From: WVYX01 sp039592335
Lineage (GTDB): Bacteria > Gemmatimonadota > Gemmatimonadetes > Gemmatimonadales > GWC2-71-9
Length of the DNA: 64,000 nucleotides
Assembly (NCBI GenBank): GCA_039592335.1
Contig: JBDHBX010000006.1
Span: forward strand, 1-64,000
Reading direction: 5' to 3'
Position 1 is the stretch's first letter, and each line of letters opens with the position of its first letter. The position numbers and the translations under genes are program-made. The notes below the pieces were generated by a model. That model made no database searches. It saw only the letters and a list, made by a program, of their open reading frames with translations, and was not told where the DNA came from. Shown piece by piece: positions 54,443 to 63,349 of the stretch.

Positions 54443-55339
54443 ATGCCGCCGCGCGTCGCGATCACGTTGGGCGATCCGCGGGGCATCGGACCGGAAGTCG
54501 TCAGCAAGACGCTGGCCGATCCGCCAGCGGAGGCGGAGTATGTGGTCATTGGCCCGGATGAGCTCGTGGCTGAGCTGCCGGCCGACCGACGCATTGGCAT
54601 CGGGACTCTGGGGAAGGCTACGGTGGAAGGTGCCGGGCGTCTCACCGCCGATGCGGTCCTGAAGGCCGTGGAGCTGGCGCTCTCCGGCGCTGTGGATGCC
54701 ATCGTTACGGCGCCGGCGGAGAAGCGTGCCCTGCACGCGGCCGGGTACGAGTACCCGGGGCACACCGAGTGGCTCGCCGAGCTGGCGGGCGGAGTGGACG
54801 TGGTGATGATGCTGGTCGCGGGGAGCCTGCGGGTCGCGCTCGTCACCACGCACATTCCACTCGCCGAGGTGCCCTTAGCTGTGACCATCGAGCGGGTGCT
54901 CAGGGCCGGGCAGATCACGCGCTCCGCCTTGGAGTGCTGGTGGGGCATCGAGGATGCGCGCCTGGCGGTGTGCGCGCTCAACCCCCACGGTGGCGAGGGG
55001 GGGCTGTTCGGCGACGAGGACGACGAAGTGCTCGCGCCGGCGGCGCGGGAGCTGGATGCGACCGGGCCGCTTCCCGCCGATACGGTCTTCGTGCGCGCCC
55101 TGCGCGGGGAGTTCGACGCGGTGCTCACGCCGTATCACGACGTGGGCATGACGGCGGTGAAGGTGGCGGGGTTCGGTGGCGGCGTGAACGTGACGCTGGG
55201 GCTTCCGTTCATCCGCACGGCGCCCGATCACGGGACCGGGTTCGACATCGCAGGGCAGGGCATCGCCGAAGCGGGCTCGATGCGGGAGGCGGTGCGGTTG
55301 GCGGCGGAGTTGGGCGTGCTGAGGCGGGGTGGGGTGTAG
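54443..55339 (+). CDS. pdxA: 4-hydroxythreonine-4-phosphate dehydrogenase
   Basis: A 298-aa NAD-dependent enzyme of pyridoxal-5'-phosphate synthesis through the DXP-dependent route. Visible motifs are ITLGDPRGIGPEV (7-19), TAPAEKRAL near 89-97, PGHTEWLAE, LVTTHIPL, CALNPHGGEGGLFGDED near 175-191 (metal His), and TPYHDVGMTAVK and GLPFIRTAPDHGTGFDIAG near 252-270. Slightly shorter than E. coli PdxA (329 aa), mainly in loops. It lies 4 bp after surA, ending the operon. It is convergent with the CorC-like gene, with a 3-bp gap. Confidence 0.95.
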   Translation: MPPRVAITLGDPRGIGPEVVSKTLADPPAEAEYVVIGPDELVAELPADRRIGIGTLGKATVEGAGRLTADAVLKAVELALSGAVDAIVTAPAEKRALHAAGYEYPGHTEWLAELAGGVDVVMMLVAGSLRVALVTTHIPLAEVPLAVTIERVLRAGQITRSALECWWGIEDARLAVCALNPHGGEGGLFGDEDDEVLAPAARELDATGPLPADTVFVRALRGEFDAVLTPYHDVGMTAVKVAGFGGGVNVTLGLPFIRTAPDHGTGFDIAGQGIAEAGSMREAVRLAAELGVLRRGGV

Positions 55340-55342
55340 CCG

Positions 55343-56668
55343 TCAGGTTGTCTTGTCGCCCTCCTTGACCATGCGCAGCTTGTCGACGCGCAGCCCCTCC
55401 ATCTCCAGTACCTCGAACCGCACGTCGCCCACCGTCACGCGGTCACCCACCTGCGGCAACCGGCCCAGCTGCCCGAAGACGTACCCACCGATCGTCAGGT
55501 AGTCCTCGTGGGAGATCTCGAGGTCGTAGGCCTCGTTCACGTCCTGGATCTCCATGTCGCCGGGGAGGGTGATGCCGTCTGCGGCGGCTTGGGGGAGCGG
55601 CTCCGCCTCGTCGTACTCGTCGTAGATCTCCCCGACGATCTCCTCGAGCAGATCCTCCATTGTGACGATACCGGCGGTGCCCCCGTACTCGTCGAGCACC
55701 ACCGCCATCTGTGCCTTGATGCGCTTCATGTCGGCGAGCACGTCCTCCACCTCACGCGTGCCCGGCACGAACATCGGCTCGCGGACGATCGAGCTGACCG
55801 GGTCGCGCTCGCGCTCCGACAGCGCCGCCAGGATCTGCTTCACGTGTACGATTCCCACCAGGTCGTCCAGCGATTCGCCGTACACCGGATAGCGGGAGCG
55901 TCCCACCTGGCGAACCCGCCCCGCAGCCTCGGCAATGGTGAGGTCTGCAGGGAGGCCGACCACCTCGGTGCGGGGGGTCATCACGTCGCGCGCGTTCTTC
56001 TCGGTGAACTCGAAGACGCCCTCGATCATCTCCACGTCCTCGTGGTCGAGGTGGCCCGATTTCTGGCTCTGCCGCAGGATCGTCACGATCTCCTGCGGCG
56101 AATGCACCGCCTCGAGCTCGTCGGCCGTGGCTTTGACGCCTAGGAGGCGCAGCAGCCGGTTGGCGCTCCAGTTGAGCAGATTGGTGAGGGGCAGGGTGAT
56201 CCACGTGAAGAACATGAGCGGTCGCGCCAGCCACCGAGCGGTGGGCTCGGGGAAGGTGATGGCCCAGTTCTTCGGTGCCAGCTCTCCCACCACGACGTGC
56301 AGAAACGACACGATCGACACCGCGACGATGGATGCCACACCCGCGCGGCCCAGGAACGACACCGCCGCCGGCAGCCGCTCGCCCCAATCGTGGAACAGCA
56401 CGGCCACGGTATCCTCGGCGACGTAGCCCAGGAGAATCGATGCCAGGGTGATGCCCAGCTGGCAGCTCGAGAGCTGACGCTGCAGGTCTTGCTGTGCTGC
56501 CTGAACCGCCCGGGCCTTCCGGTCGCCGCTCTGGATCAGTGCCTCGACGCGGGACCGGCGCGCGGCGACGAGGGCGAATTCGGACGCTACGAAGAACGCG
56601 TTCGCCGCGACGAGGGCCACCACCGCGGCGGCGCGGAGCAGGAGGGATGTTAAGGAGATCTCTTCCAT
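55343..56668 (-). CDS. CNNM/CorC-family membrane protein
   Basis: A 441-aa protein of the HlyC/CorC (CNNM) group. A DUF21 membrane domain (about 1-195; AANAFFVASEFALVAARRSRVE, LGITLASILLGYVAED), two CBS domains (about 215-345; VMTPRTEVVGLPADLTIAEAA, IVHVKQILAAL, VVLDEYGGTAGIVTMEDLLEEIVGEI) and a CorC_HlyC C-terminal domain (about 350-440) are visible. Members are linked to Mg/Co efflux or homeostasis; the name hemolysin is historic. The ATG at 56668 is the first start. Divergent from a CDF transporter by 70 bp. Confidence 0.93.
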   Translation of the reverse strand: MEEISLTSLLLRAAAVVALVAANAFFVASEFALVAARRSRVEALIQSGDRKARAVQAAQQDLQRQLSSCQLGITLASILLGYVAEDTVAVLFHDWGERLPAAVSFLGRAGVASIVAVSIVSFLHVVVGELAPKNWAITFPEPTARWLARPLMFFTWITLPLTNLLNWSANRLLRLLGVKATADELEAVHSPQEIVTILRQSQKSGHLDHEDVEMIEGVFEFTEKNARDVMTPRTEVVGLPADLTIAEAAGRVRQVGRSRYPVYGESLDDLVGIVHVKQILAALSERERDPVSSIVREPMFVPGTREVEDVLADMKRIKAQMAVVLDEYGGTAGIVTMEDLLEEIVGEIYDEYDEAEPLPQAAADGITLPGDMEIQDVNEAYDLEISHEDYLTIGGYVFGQLGRLPQVGDRVTVGDVRFEVLEMEGLRVDKLRMVKEGDKTT

Positions 56669-56738
56669 TCGGATCGCTTAGGGGTAAGGTAAGAGGTCCA
56701 GCCGGACGCGCCAATCTGAAGCCAAGGCGGAACCGCTC

Positions 56739-57683
56739 GTGATCAACCCGGTCGACCAGACCCACCCGCCCACCGAGCGCTCGCTCGACTGCGTAGGCCG
56801 CACGCCGGCGCTGTCGGGCCACAAGCGCACGCTCAAGCTGGTGCTGGCCATCACCGCCGGCTTCATGGTGGTGGAATTCGTGGCCGGGTGGCTGGCCAAC
56901 TCGCTGGCGTTGCTGGCCGACGCCGGCCACATGCTAACCGACACTGCCGCGCTCGCGTTGGCGCTGTTCGCCGCGTGGATCGCGCAGCTCCCCGCGACGC
57001 CCGACAAGACCTTCGGCTACCTGCGGTTCGAGATCCTGGCGGCCCTGGTCAACGGCGCGGTGCTCTTCCTGGTGGCCGGGCTCATCGTGTGGGATGCCGT
57101 CGAGCGGTTCGCGGATCCGCCGGAGGTCGAGGCCCGCATCCTGTTCGGCGTCGCGGCGGCCGGTCTGATCGTGAACCTGATCGGGGCGCGGCTGCTGCAC
57201 GCGGGGCACAAGGAGTCGCTCAACGTGCGGGGAGCGTACTTGCACGTGCTGGGCGATCTGCTCGGCTCGGTCGGCGCGCTGGCCGCGGGCGCCATCATCT
57301 TGCTCACCGGCTGGATGCTGGCCGATCCCATCATCTCGATCGGCATCGCCCTGCTCATTCTGGTGGGGGCCTGGCGCCTCATGCGGGAGAGCGTGGACGT
57401 GCTGCTGGAGGCCACGCCGCGGCACATCGCGCTGGGAGAGGTGGAGCGGCAGATCGCCACGGTCCCGGGGGTCAAGGACGTGCACGACCTGCATGTCTGG
57501 ACGCTCACGAGCGGCGTCGTGGCCATGAGCGGGCACGCCGTGGTCCCGGAGCCGGGCGATGGACAACGGGTGCTGGAGGCAGTGCAGGAGCGGCTGGGCG
57601 CGCTGGGCATCCATCACGTCACCATCCAGATCGAGCGCAACCAGCTGGATCCGTGCGAGCCCGGCGACGTCACAGAGCCCTGA
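56739..57683 (+). CDS. Cation diffusion facilitator (CzcD/ZitB-type)
   Basis: A 314-aa antiporter exporting divalent metal, most often zinc. Six TM helices occupy about 30-225. Metal-site motifs are DAGHMLTDTAAL (TM2) and LHVLGDLLGSVG (TM5), the HxxxD pair typical of zinc transporters. The C-terminal cytoplasmic domain (about 230-305) shows VPGVKDVHDLHVWTLTSGVVAMSGHAVV. There is no His-rich loop. The GTG at 56739 follows AAGGCGG. It may balance zinc uptake by the ZnuAB system; the neighbour CorC-like gene is also a metal-homeostasis protein. Confidence 0.95.
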   Translation: MINPVDQTHPPTERSLDCVGRTPALSGHKRTLKLVLAITAGFMVVEFVAGWLANSLALLADAGHMLTDTAALALALFAAWIAQLPATPDKTFGYLRFEILAALVNGAVLFLVAGLIVWDAVERFADPPEVEARILFGVAAAGLIVNLIGARLLHAGHKESLNVRGAYLHVLGDLLGSVGALAAGAIILLTGWMLADPIISIGIALLILVGAWRLMRESVDVLLEATPRHIALGEVERQIATVPGVKDVHDLHVWTLTSGVVAMSGHAVVPEPGDGQRVLEAVQERLGALGIHHVTIQIERNQLDPCEPGDVTEP

Positions 57684-57687
57684 CCCG

Positions 57688-57716
57688 TTGCTTTCCCCAC
57701 CGGTCCTGTCTATACT
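57688..57716 (+). promoter_or_regulatory. Sigma70-like promoter of typA
   Basis: TTGCTT (57688-57693), a 17-bp spacer and TATACT (57711-57716) precede the typA start by about 52 bp. A GAAGG Shine-Dalgarno lies at about 57757-57761. Confidence 0.55.
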
Positions 57717-57768
57717 GCCCCACCCGATGACACGGTAGTTCGCCACGGCGACACTCGAAGGCTCTCCC

Positions 57769-59652
57769 TTGGACATACGAAACATCGCGATTATCGCGCA
57801 CGTCGATCACGGCAAGACGACGCTCGTGGACCAGATGCTGCGGCAGGCGGGAGTGTTCCGCGCCAACCAGCAAGTGGAGGAGCGCGTGCTGGACTCCAAC
57901 CCGCTGGAGCGGGAGCGGGGCATCACGATCCTCTCCAAGAACGCCTCGCTGCGGTGGGATGGGGTCAAGATCAACCTCGTGGACACCCCGGGACACGCCG
58001 ATTTCGGGGGCGAGGTCGAGCGCATCCTGCGGATGGTGGACGGCGTGCTGCTGCTGGTCGATGCGGCCGAGGGCCCCATGCCGCAGACTCGGTTCGTCAC
58101 CCGCAAGGCCCTGGCCCTGGGCCTCCACCCGGTCGTCGTGATCAACAAGGTGGACCGGGCCGATGCGCGCCCGGCGGAAGTACACGACGACGTGCTGGAG
58201 CTGTTCATGGAGCTCGAGGCGTCCCACGAGCAGCTCGACGCGCCGTTCATCTACGCCTCGGCCCGGGATGGCCACGCCACTACCGAGCTGTCGGCGGTGG
58301 CACGACTCGCGTCCGGCGAGGCCGGCTCCGACGATCTGGATCTGCGTCCCCTGTTCGAGGCCATCCTCGGGCACGTGCCCGCCCCGTCGGGGGATGGGTC
58401 CGGCCCGTTCCAGATGCTGATTTCCACCCTCGACTACTCGTCCTATCTCGGCCGCCTGGGCATCGGGCTGGTCGAGCGGGGCGGAGTGCGGGTGGGGCAG
58501 GAGGTGGCGCTGCTGCCGTTGGGAGAGCCGGGAATCGTGGCGGAGGACCAGGCCCGGCCGCGCCGGGTGGTGCGGCTTTTTGGCTTCGAGGGCCTCGGTC
58601 GCGTCGAGCTGGAGGAAGCCCGGGCCGGCGACATCGTGGCGCTTGCCGGCATGGAAGGGGTGGAAATCGGTGCGACGGTGACAGACCCGGCCCGGCCGGA
58701 GCGTTTGGCGGGCATCGCGGTCGAGGAGCCCACGATCTCGGTGGACTTCTTGGTCAACAACTCACCCTTTGCCGGACGGGTGGGGAAGTACGTCACCAGC
58801 CGCCAGCTGCGGGAGCGCCTCTACGGAGAGATGGAGCGCAACGTGGCGCTGCGGGTGGAGGACACCGATAAGCCCGAAGTGCTGACCGTCTCGGGCCGGG
58901 GCGAGCTCCACCTCTCGATCCTGATGGAGACGATGCGGCGTGAGGGCTACGAGTTCCAGGTGAGCCGGCCGCGCGTGATCCCCAAGCAAGGGCCAAGCGG
59001 GGAGCGCCTAGAGCCGTACGAGGAGCTGGTGGTGGACGTGCCCGAGGAAATGCTCGGCACCGTGATCGAGACGCTGGGCCCCCGGCGGGGCGACATGCTC
59101 GACATGAAGAACCCGGGCAAGAGCCGCGTGCGGATGCGGTTCCGGATGCCGGCCCGGGGGCTGTTCGGCTACCGCTCCGAGTTCCTCACGGAGACCCGGG
59201 GTGAGGGGATCATGCACCACCGGTTCCTGGAGTACGGCCCCTGGGCGGGGCCGCTCGCCGGGCGCAGCCGCGGGGTCCTTGTGGCGGACCGGGAGGGCGT
59301 GGCCGTAGCTTATGCCCTGTGGAACCTGGCGGAGCGGTCCACGCTGTTCGTGGAGCCCGGCGAGGCGGTCTACGAGGGGATGATCGCGGGCGAGCACGTC
59401 AGGGCGGGGGACCTTGACGTGAACGTGACGAAGGGTAAGAAACTAACGAACATGCGGACCACGGCGTCCGACGAGAACGTGCAGCTCGAGCCCCCCAGGG
59501 AGATCACCCTCGAGCTGGCCCTGGAGTTTATCGAAGACGACGAGCTCATTGAGGTGACACCGGAGACGATCCGGCTGCGGAAACGCGCCTTGGCGGCCAT
59601 GGAGCGGAAGAAGGCCGCTCGCCGGGCGCGGGCCGTGAACGGATCTCCCTAG
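57769..59652 (+). CDS. typA: GTP-binding protein TypA/BipA, TTG start
   Basis: A 627-aa ribosome-associated GTPase with roles in stress and low-temperature ribosome assembly. GTPase motifs are AHVDHGKTT near 10-18, DTPGHADFGGEVER, NKVDRADARP and ASARDG. The TypA-specific C-terminal part carries RVIPKQGPSGERLEPYEELVVD and NVTKGKKLTNMR. The only good start is TTG at 57769, which begins the canonical DIRNIAIIAHVDHGK sequence behind GAAGG at 7 nt spacing; no in-frame ATG or GTG is upstream. Slightly longer than usual, ending in an Arg/Lys-rich tail. Confidence 0.96.
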   Translation: MDIRNIAIIAHVDHGKTTLVDQMLRQAGVFRANQQVEERVLDSNPLERERGITILSKNASLRWDGVKINLVDTPGHADFGGEVERILRMVDGVLLLVDAAEGPMPQTRFVTRKALALGLHPVVVINKVDRADARPAEVHDDVLELFMELEASHEQLDAPFIYASARDGHATTELSAVARLASGEAGSDDLDLRPLFEAILGHVPAPSGDGSGPFQMLISTLDYSSYLGRLGIGLVERGGVRVGQEVALLPLGEPGIVAEDQARPRRVVRLFGFEGLGRVELEEARAGDIVALAGMEGVEIGATVTDPARPERLAGIAVEEPTISVDFLVNNSPFAGRVGKYVTSRQLRERLYGEMERNVALRVEDTDKPEVLTVSGRGELHLSILMETMRREGYEFQVSRPRVIPKQGPSGERLEPYEELVVDVPEEMLGTVIETLGPRRGDMLDMKNPGKSRVRMRFRMPARGLFGYRSEFLTETRGEGIMHHRFLEYGPWAGPLAGRSRGVLVADREGVAVAYALWNLAERSTLFVEPGEAVYEGMIAGEHVRAGDLDVNVTKGKKLTNMRTTASDENVQLEPPREITLELALEFIEDDELIEVTPETIRLRKRALAAMERKKAARRARAVNGSP

Positions 59653-59689
59653 CCAATCTCTACCGTGAGGAGCGCAGGAGGATCGGACC

Positions 59690-59902
59690 ATGTTGCCGCG
59701 GGAGACCTCGTTCCCGCCGCTGAGCGTCGCGCGCCTTGACGACGACGAGGAAGCCCCTGACAGCGGCTACGACGAGTTCGAAGAGGACGACGAGATCGAC
59801 GAAGACGAAGAGTACGACGAAGACGAGTACGAGGAGTATGAGGAGGAGTTCGACGAGGCCGATGACTCACGGCCCGTGCGCCGGCACGGCGATTGGGAGT
59901 AA
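59690..59902 (+). CDS. 70-aa highly acidic protein, unknown
   Basis: I do not recognise this protein. After a short N-terminus (LPRETSFPPLSVARL) it is almost entirely Asp/Glu with Tyr (DDEIDEDEEYDEDEYEEYEEEF), then a short basic end. AGGAGG lies 9 nt before the ATG, a strong ribosome-binding site. It could bind basic proteins, metal ions or act as a DNA mimic; nothing in sequence decides. It is 37 bp after typA, possibly cotranscribed, and 75 bp before tRNA-Ile. Confidence 0.7.
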   Translation: MLPRETSFPPLSVARLDDDEEAPDSGYDEFEEDDEIDEDEEYDEDEYEEYEEEFDEADDSRPVRRHGDWE

Positions 59903-59956
59903 CGGGGTCGACGTGTGAGGCAGCGGCCGAGGGTAGAGGCGGGGCCAGTGATCGTC

Positions 59957-59962
59957 TAGATT
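59957..59962 (+). promoter_or_regulatory. -10-like element before tRNA-Ile
   Basis: TAGATT lies 15 nt before the tRNA-Ile gene, the same spacing as TAGAAT before tRNA-Asn. No consensus -35 is seen 16-18 bp upstream. Confidence 0.3.
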
Positions 59963-59977
59963 TACATCCCCCACTGG

Positions 59978-60051
<74 letters not shown>

Positions 60052-60067
60052 TAGGCGTAAGGTGAGA

Positions 60068-60096
60068 ACCCGTAGTCGGTTAACCCGGCTGCGGGT
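60068..60096 (+). terminator. Hairpin after tRNA-Ile
   Basis: ACCCGTAGTCGG (60068-60079) pairs with CCGGCTGCGGGT (60085-60096) as a 12-bp stem with two G-U wobble pairs and a 5-nt loop. It starts 17 nt after the tRNA. There is no U-run, so it may be a processing or pausing signal instead of a classic terminator. Confidence 0.5.
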
Positions 60097-60142
60097 GTTG
60101 CGTCGGCGGGCGGTGTAAGGTCGGTGGCGGGCTGGGCGCCCG

Positions 60143-60316
60143 TTAGAATTCGCGCTTCTTCATCTCGGAGAAGAAGTCGCGTAGCTCAGTGTCCTCGTCG
60201 GGCTCCGGGGGCAGCGTCTTGTCGTACTGGCGCCGCTTCTTCTTCTTGGCCTTGGCGGCCTTGGCAGCGTTCTTCTTCACTAACGCGGCCAGCTTCCGTT
60301 CGTCGCTCTTCGACAT
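60143..60316 (-). CDS. 57-aa Lys-rich protein, unknown
   Basis: I do not recognise this protein. It has a strongly basic central helix (LVKKNAAKAAKAKKKKRRQYDK) and a mixed-charge tail (PEPDEDTELRDFFSEMKKREF). AGGAG precedes the ATG at 60316; a longer frame has no ribosome-binding site. It may bind nucleic acid or be a ribosome-associated peptide, but that is inference from composition. It is convergent with tRNA-Ile. Confidence 0.65.
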   Translation of the reverse strand: MSKSDERKLAALVKKNAAKAAKAKKKKRRQYDKTLPPEPDEDTELRDFFSEMKKREF

Positions 60317-60435
60317 CGGTGCTCCTAGGAAGGTGCCGGGTGTGGCGCGCCTAACCCACATTGGACTGAATCTAATCTGCCTGCCCGGCGACATCCGGTC
60401 CAGAAGGCTCCGGTGCTCCTAGGCAGCGTGTTCAC

Positions 60436-61233
60436 TCAGCTGGCTAATCCACGCACAGCCCAGGCGCGCGCGAGGAGAGCGATCGTTCCATCGGCTCGCT
60501 TGGGGAGGGCTCGGTCGAGCTCGCTTGCGAGCGCTGTGCGGGCCTCCTCTTCGAGGGAGGCGACGTACGAGGGCGCGGGGCCCGAGCCGCCGAGGAAGGG
60601 CTGCCAATATTCGTTGAAATCGGCGAACTCCGTGTCGATGTCGATCGGGTCGCAGCGGACGCCGCTAAGCCCGGCGTCGCGAAACAGCCTGTCGAGGGCT
60701 TCGGGACGACAGATGGGGAACCGCGTGCCTTCATCGAGCTCCTGGGCGGTCGGATCCATGCTCGAGGCCACATCCCAGAAATGGCGAAGAAAGTCCATGC
60801 GACCCGCGTAGTCCCACACACAGGCAGAGACCGTGCCCCCGCTGCCGGCATTGCGGCGCATCTCTTCGATGGCAAGCTCGGGCTCGGGGAAGAAATTGAG
60901 GGCAAGCGAGGAGGTGACACTTCCGAAGCCGCCTGGGCGGGTTGGAAGCGCCCCGGCTCCAGCGATTAGAAAGGAAGAACGCTCGTCCGAATGGCGCTCT
61001 CGCGCGTACTGAACGAACGGCTCCGACGGATCGCACCCTACGACGGAGGCTGGATCCGCCATCTTGCAGATCGCATCGGTGAGCGCACCGGTGCCGCAGC
61101 CCACGTCCAACCAGTGAACACCGGCAGGCACCTGCAACCAGGAGACGAACTTCGCTGCAAGCTGGCGGCTCCACCGCCCCATGAAGTCCTCGTAAGTCCA
61201 CCCGGCTGCCCATCGGTCACCGGCGTCACCCAT
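60436..61233 (-). CDS. Class I SAM-dependent methyltransferase
   Basis: A 265-aa methyltransferase of the Methyltransf_11/25 type. SAM motif I is WLDVGCGTGALTDAIC near 41-56, motif II VVGCDPSEPFV near 64-74, and motif III-IV region FGSVTSSLALNFFPEPELAIEEM. The substrate is unknown; the fold is shared by many small-molecule methyltransferases. The ATG at 61233 is the only good start. It lies 23 bp after the end of the DUF2092-like gene on the same strand and is rather less GC-biased than its neighbours, which might suggest a different history. Confidence 0.9.
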   Translation of the reverse strand: MGDAGDRWAAGWTYEDFMGRWSRQLAAKFVSWLQVPAGVHWLDVGCGTGALTDAICKMADPASVVGCDPSEPFVQYARERHSDERSSFLIAGAGALPTRPGGFGSVTSSLALNFFPEPELAIEEMRRNAGSGGTVSACVWDYAGRMDFLRHFWDVASSMDPTAQELDEGTRFPICRPEALDRLFRDAGLSGVRCDPIDIDTEFADFNEYWQPFLGGSGPAPSYVASLEEEARTALASELDRALPKRADGTIALLARAWAVRGLAS

Positions 61234-61256
61234 TCGTGCCGCCTCTGAGAGATTCC

Positions 61257-62283
61257 CTATCCCGCCTCCAGTTCCACTACTTCTGATCCATCCGGGTTGT
61301 CCACGACCTCATAGAACGGGTTGCCGTTCTCGTCTTCCACTTCTTCGAAGAAGACCATGTCGAACTGGTAGTAGGTCCGTCCGTCCTCTTCGATCGTCGT
61401 AGTGGCTTCGGGCAACGCGTCGAGTTGGGCGCCGATCTCGGGCTCGCCGTTCACGTATCCCGTGTGACTGTTTTCCTCGTACTCGACGTACAGATTGAAG
61501 TTGACGTAGTAGTAGGTCTCCCCGTCAGCGACGAAGGTCACGGCGTCGCTCGGCATCTCGTCGAGAGTTGCGGAAGCGGGCGACGTATGTGGGCTGTCCT
61601 TCTTCTCCGGTAAACACGATTGTGAACTTGGCGAGGAACGGCTCGTCTCCCTTACTGACCCACAGCTCGAAATCGACACCCGGCTTTCGCACTGCCACAT
61701 GATCGGTCCATGAGGTCTCTACCCAGGCTTCGCCAACCCACCACACCGACGTGACATCCTCCCCAAGCCAAAGTTCGGCTGCGTCACCTGCAAGGAGGTC
61801 CCGAAACGGCACATCGAGGTCGTACTCGCCTACGAGCCGGTCGACCATTTCAGGAATAGTGGGTGGGACATCGATCTGGCCCCAGAGGTTGGCCGGTTGC
61901 TTGAGCAACGTGAACTGGCCATCCGAGAACCAAGCCGACTCTGTGGTGCCGTCGTCATTCAGGGTCACCCAGTGGAGTTTGTCGGGCCTTCGTACTGCCA
62001 GTCGCTGGAGCAAATCAAAGTGCAGCTTCTGCCCTGTTTCTTGCACCGCTTCATAACTTACGAGTGCCTCGGCCATCAGCACCTGATGGCTTTGCATGAA
62101 GTCGATATGGCGCTGTACGATCTCGCGACCATCGGGCTCCTGCCAGTCCTCGTCTGCGAGAGCCGGTGGCGTCCAATCCATGGTCTGCTGGTCGCCTGAC
62201 GGCCCACATCCGGCGGCAGCGATGATGAGGCAGGACAGGAGGGCGAGCCCACCTCTGTGTGACTTCTTCTTGAGCATGGTCAT
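61257..62283 (-). pseudogene. Frameshifted DUF2092-type lipoprotein
   Basis: The N-terminal part (62283 to about 61576) encodes a lipoprotein: lipobox AAGC near residue 27, then a DUF2092-like body (DGREIVQRHIDFMQSHQVL, RRPDKLHWVTLNDDGTTESAWFSDGQ, YVARF). In this frame it stops at 61525. From about 61577 a shifted frame continues at high quality (TLDEMPSDAVTFVADGETYYYV, a DUF6515-like repeat) to a stop at 61257. Removing one C at about 61576 joins the two into about 341 residues. Alternatively there are two overlapping genes, but the second has no start of its own. The shift may be a sequencing error, a real mutation or programmed. Confidence 0.55.
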
Positions 62284-62405
62284 TCCCCTTCCTCGAGCAG
62301 CGCGGCACCCACTCGCCGAATGTGCACGTCCGTCACTGCCAAGCTTCCCGTATGGGATGCCAAGTTTCACCATGCGTCAGGTGAGGGTCAAGATCAGTTG
62401 GGAAA

Positions 62406-62431
62406 CGGCCAGCGCCGGTGGGCGCTGGCCG
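62406..62431 (-). terminator. GC-rich hairpin, terminator-like
   Basis: CGGCCAGCGCC (62406-62416) and GGCGCTGGCCG (62421-62431) form an 11-bp perfect stem with a 4-nt loop. On the minus strand the stem is followed by TTTCCC. It sits 22 bp after the alpha/beta hydrolase stop, so it probably ends that transcript. Confidence 0.65.
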
Positions 62432-62452
62432 AGATGGCCTGATACACGTGCG

Positions 62453-63349
62453 CTAGTGTTGGTCCGGAGCCCCGTCCACCTCCCGCAGGAACCGCAGCAC
62501 CTCGGCCGCGAACCGCTCGGGCTCGGCCCAGTTCACCACGTGCCCGCCTCCCGGGACAACAGCCTTCCGCGCGTTGGGGATGCCGTAGGTCAGCACGTCG
62601 GCGACGACCCGGAAGTACGGCATCTCGTATTGCCCGTGGATCACGAGGGTGGGCGCACGGACCATGTGGAGCTCCTCAATGCGGGCTGGCTCCGTGAGAT
62701 TCAACGGCGGGTCGGGATCGATCAGATCGAGGCCTGTATAGGGCTCCAGCAGCGCGCCCGCGGGCGCCGCCATCTGGTCGGGGCGATCCCCGAATGCTCG
62801 CGCTGCCCACATCCCGATGAGGGCCTTTAGCGAGTCGACTCCGTGGGTTCTCCCTATCACAACCCACTCGGGGATGGGAGGTGCCTCCTCGCCGGGCGGA
62901 AGTCCGAACCCCTCCGGAGGCCCCGCACCGAAGAGAACCAGCCCATCCACCATCTCGGAGTAGCGGAGCGCGAAGGTCAGTGCGACTCCTGTTCCCTGCG
63001 AATGTCCCATGATGTGGGCGCGTGGAATGTCGAGCGCCTCCAGCAACGCCTTCAGGTCGGCCGGATCGGCGGTGAGATCTGGCTTGCCGCTGGCCTCGCC
63101 GAATCCTCTGCGGTCGTAGCGAATGACCGCGTACTGGTGTGCCAGGTGCTCCACGTCCGTATCCCAGTACCCGCGGTGCACCGCCCACCCGTGAATCAGC
63201 ACCAGCGGCTTGCCGCTTCCCGTGATCTCGTAAGGAAGCGTCACGCCGTTCACCTCGGCGATTCCGGTTTGTCCTTGGAGTATGACCGGGGGAGTCAGAA
63301 GCAGACCGCTCAGCAGCAACGGACTCGATAGCTTGATGCAGACCGTCAT
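62453..63349 (-). CDS. Exported alpha/beta hydrolase
   Basis: A 298-aa alpha/beta-fold hydrolase. A signal peptide (about 1-26; LLLSGLLLTPPVILQGQ) suggests export. Oxyanion segment IHGWAVHRGYW, nucleophile elbow GHSQGTG (Ser about 125) and the catalytic His in VPGGGHVVNW are visible; the acid is expected near IHGQYEMPYF. Substrate unknown; esterases, lactonases and haloperoxidase-like enzymes share this pattern. The ATG at 63349 overlaps the stop of the upstream beta-propeller gene (ATGA), implying one operon. The 169-bp gap downstream holds a terminator-like hairpin. Confidence 0.9.
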   Translation of the reverse strand: MTVCIKLSSPLLLSGLLLTPPVILQGQTGIAEVNGVTLPYEITGSGKPLVLIHGWAVHRGYWDTDVEHLAHQYAVIRYDRRGFGEASGKPDLTADPADLKALLEALDIPRAHIMGHSQGTGVALTFALRYSEMVDGLVLFGAGPPEGFGLPPGEEAPPIPEWVVIGRTHGVDSLKALIGMWAARAFGDRPDQMAAPAGALLEPYTGLDLIDPDPPLNLTEPARIEELHMVRAPTLVIHGQYEMPYFRVVADVLTYGIPNARKAVVPGGGHVVNWAEPERFAAEVLRFLREVDGAPDQH

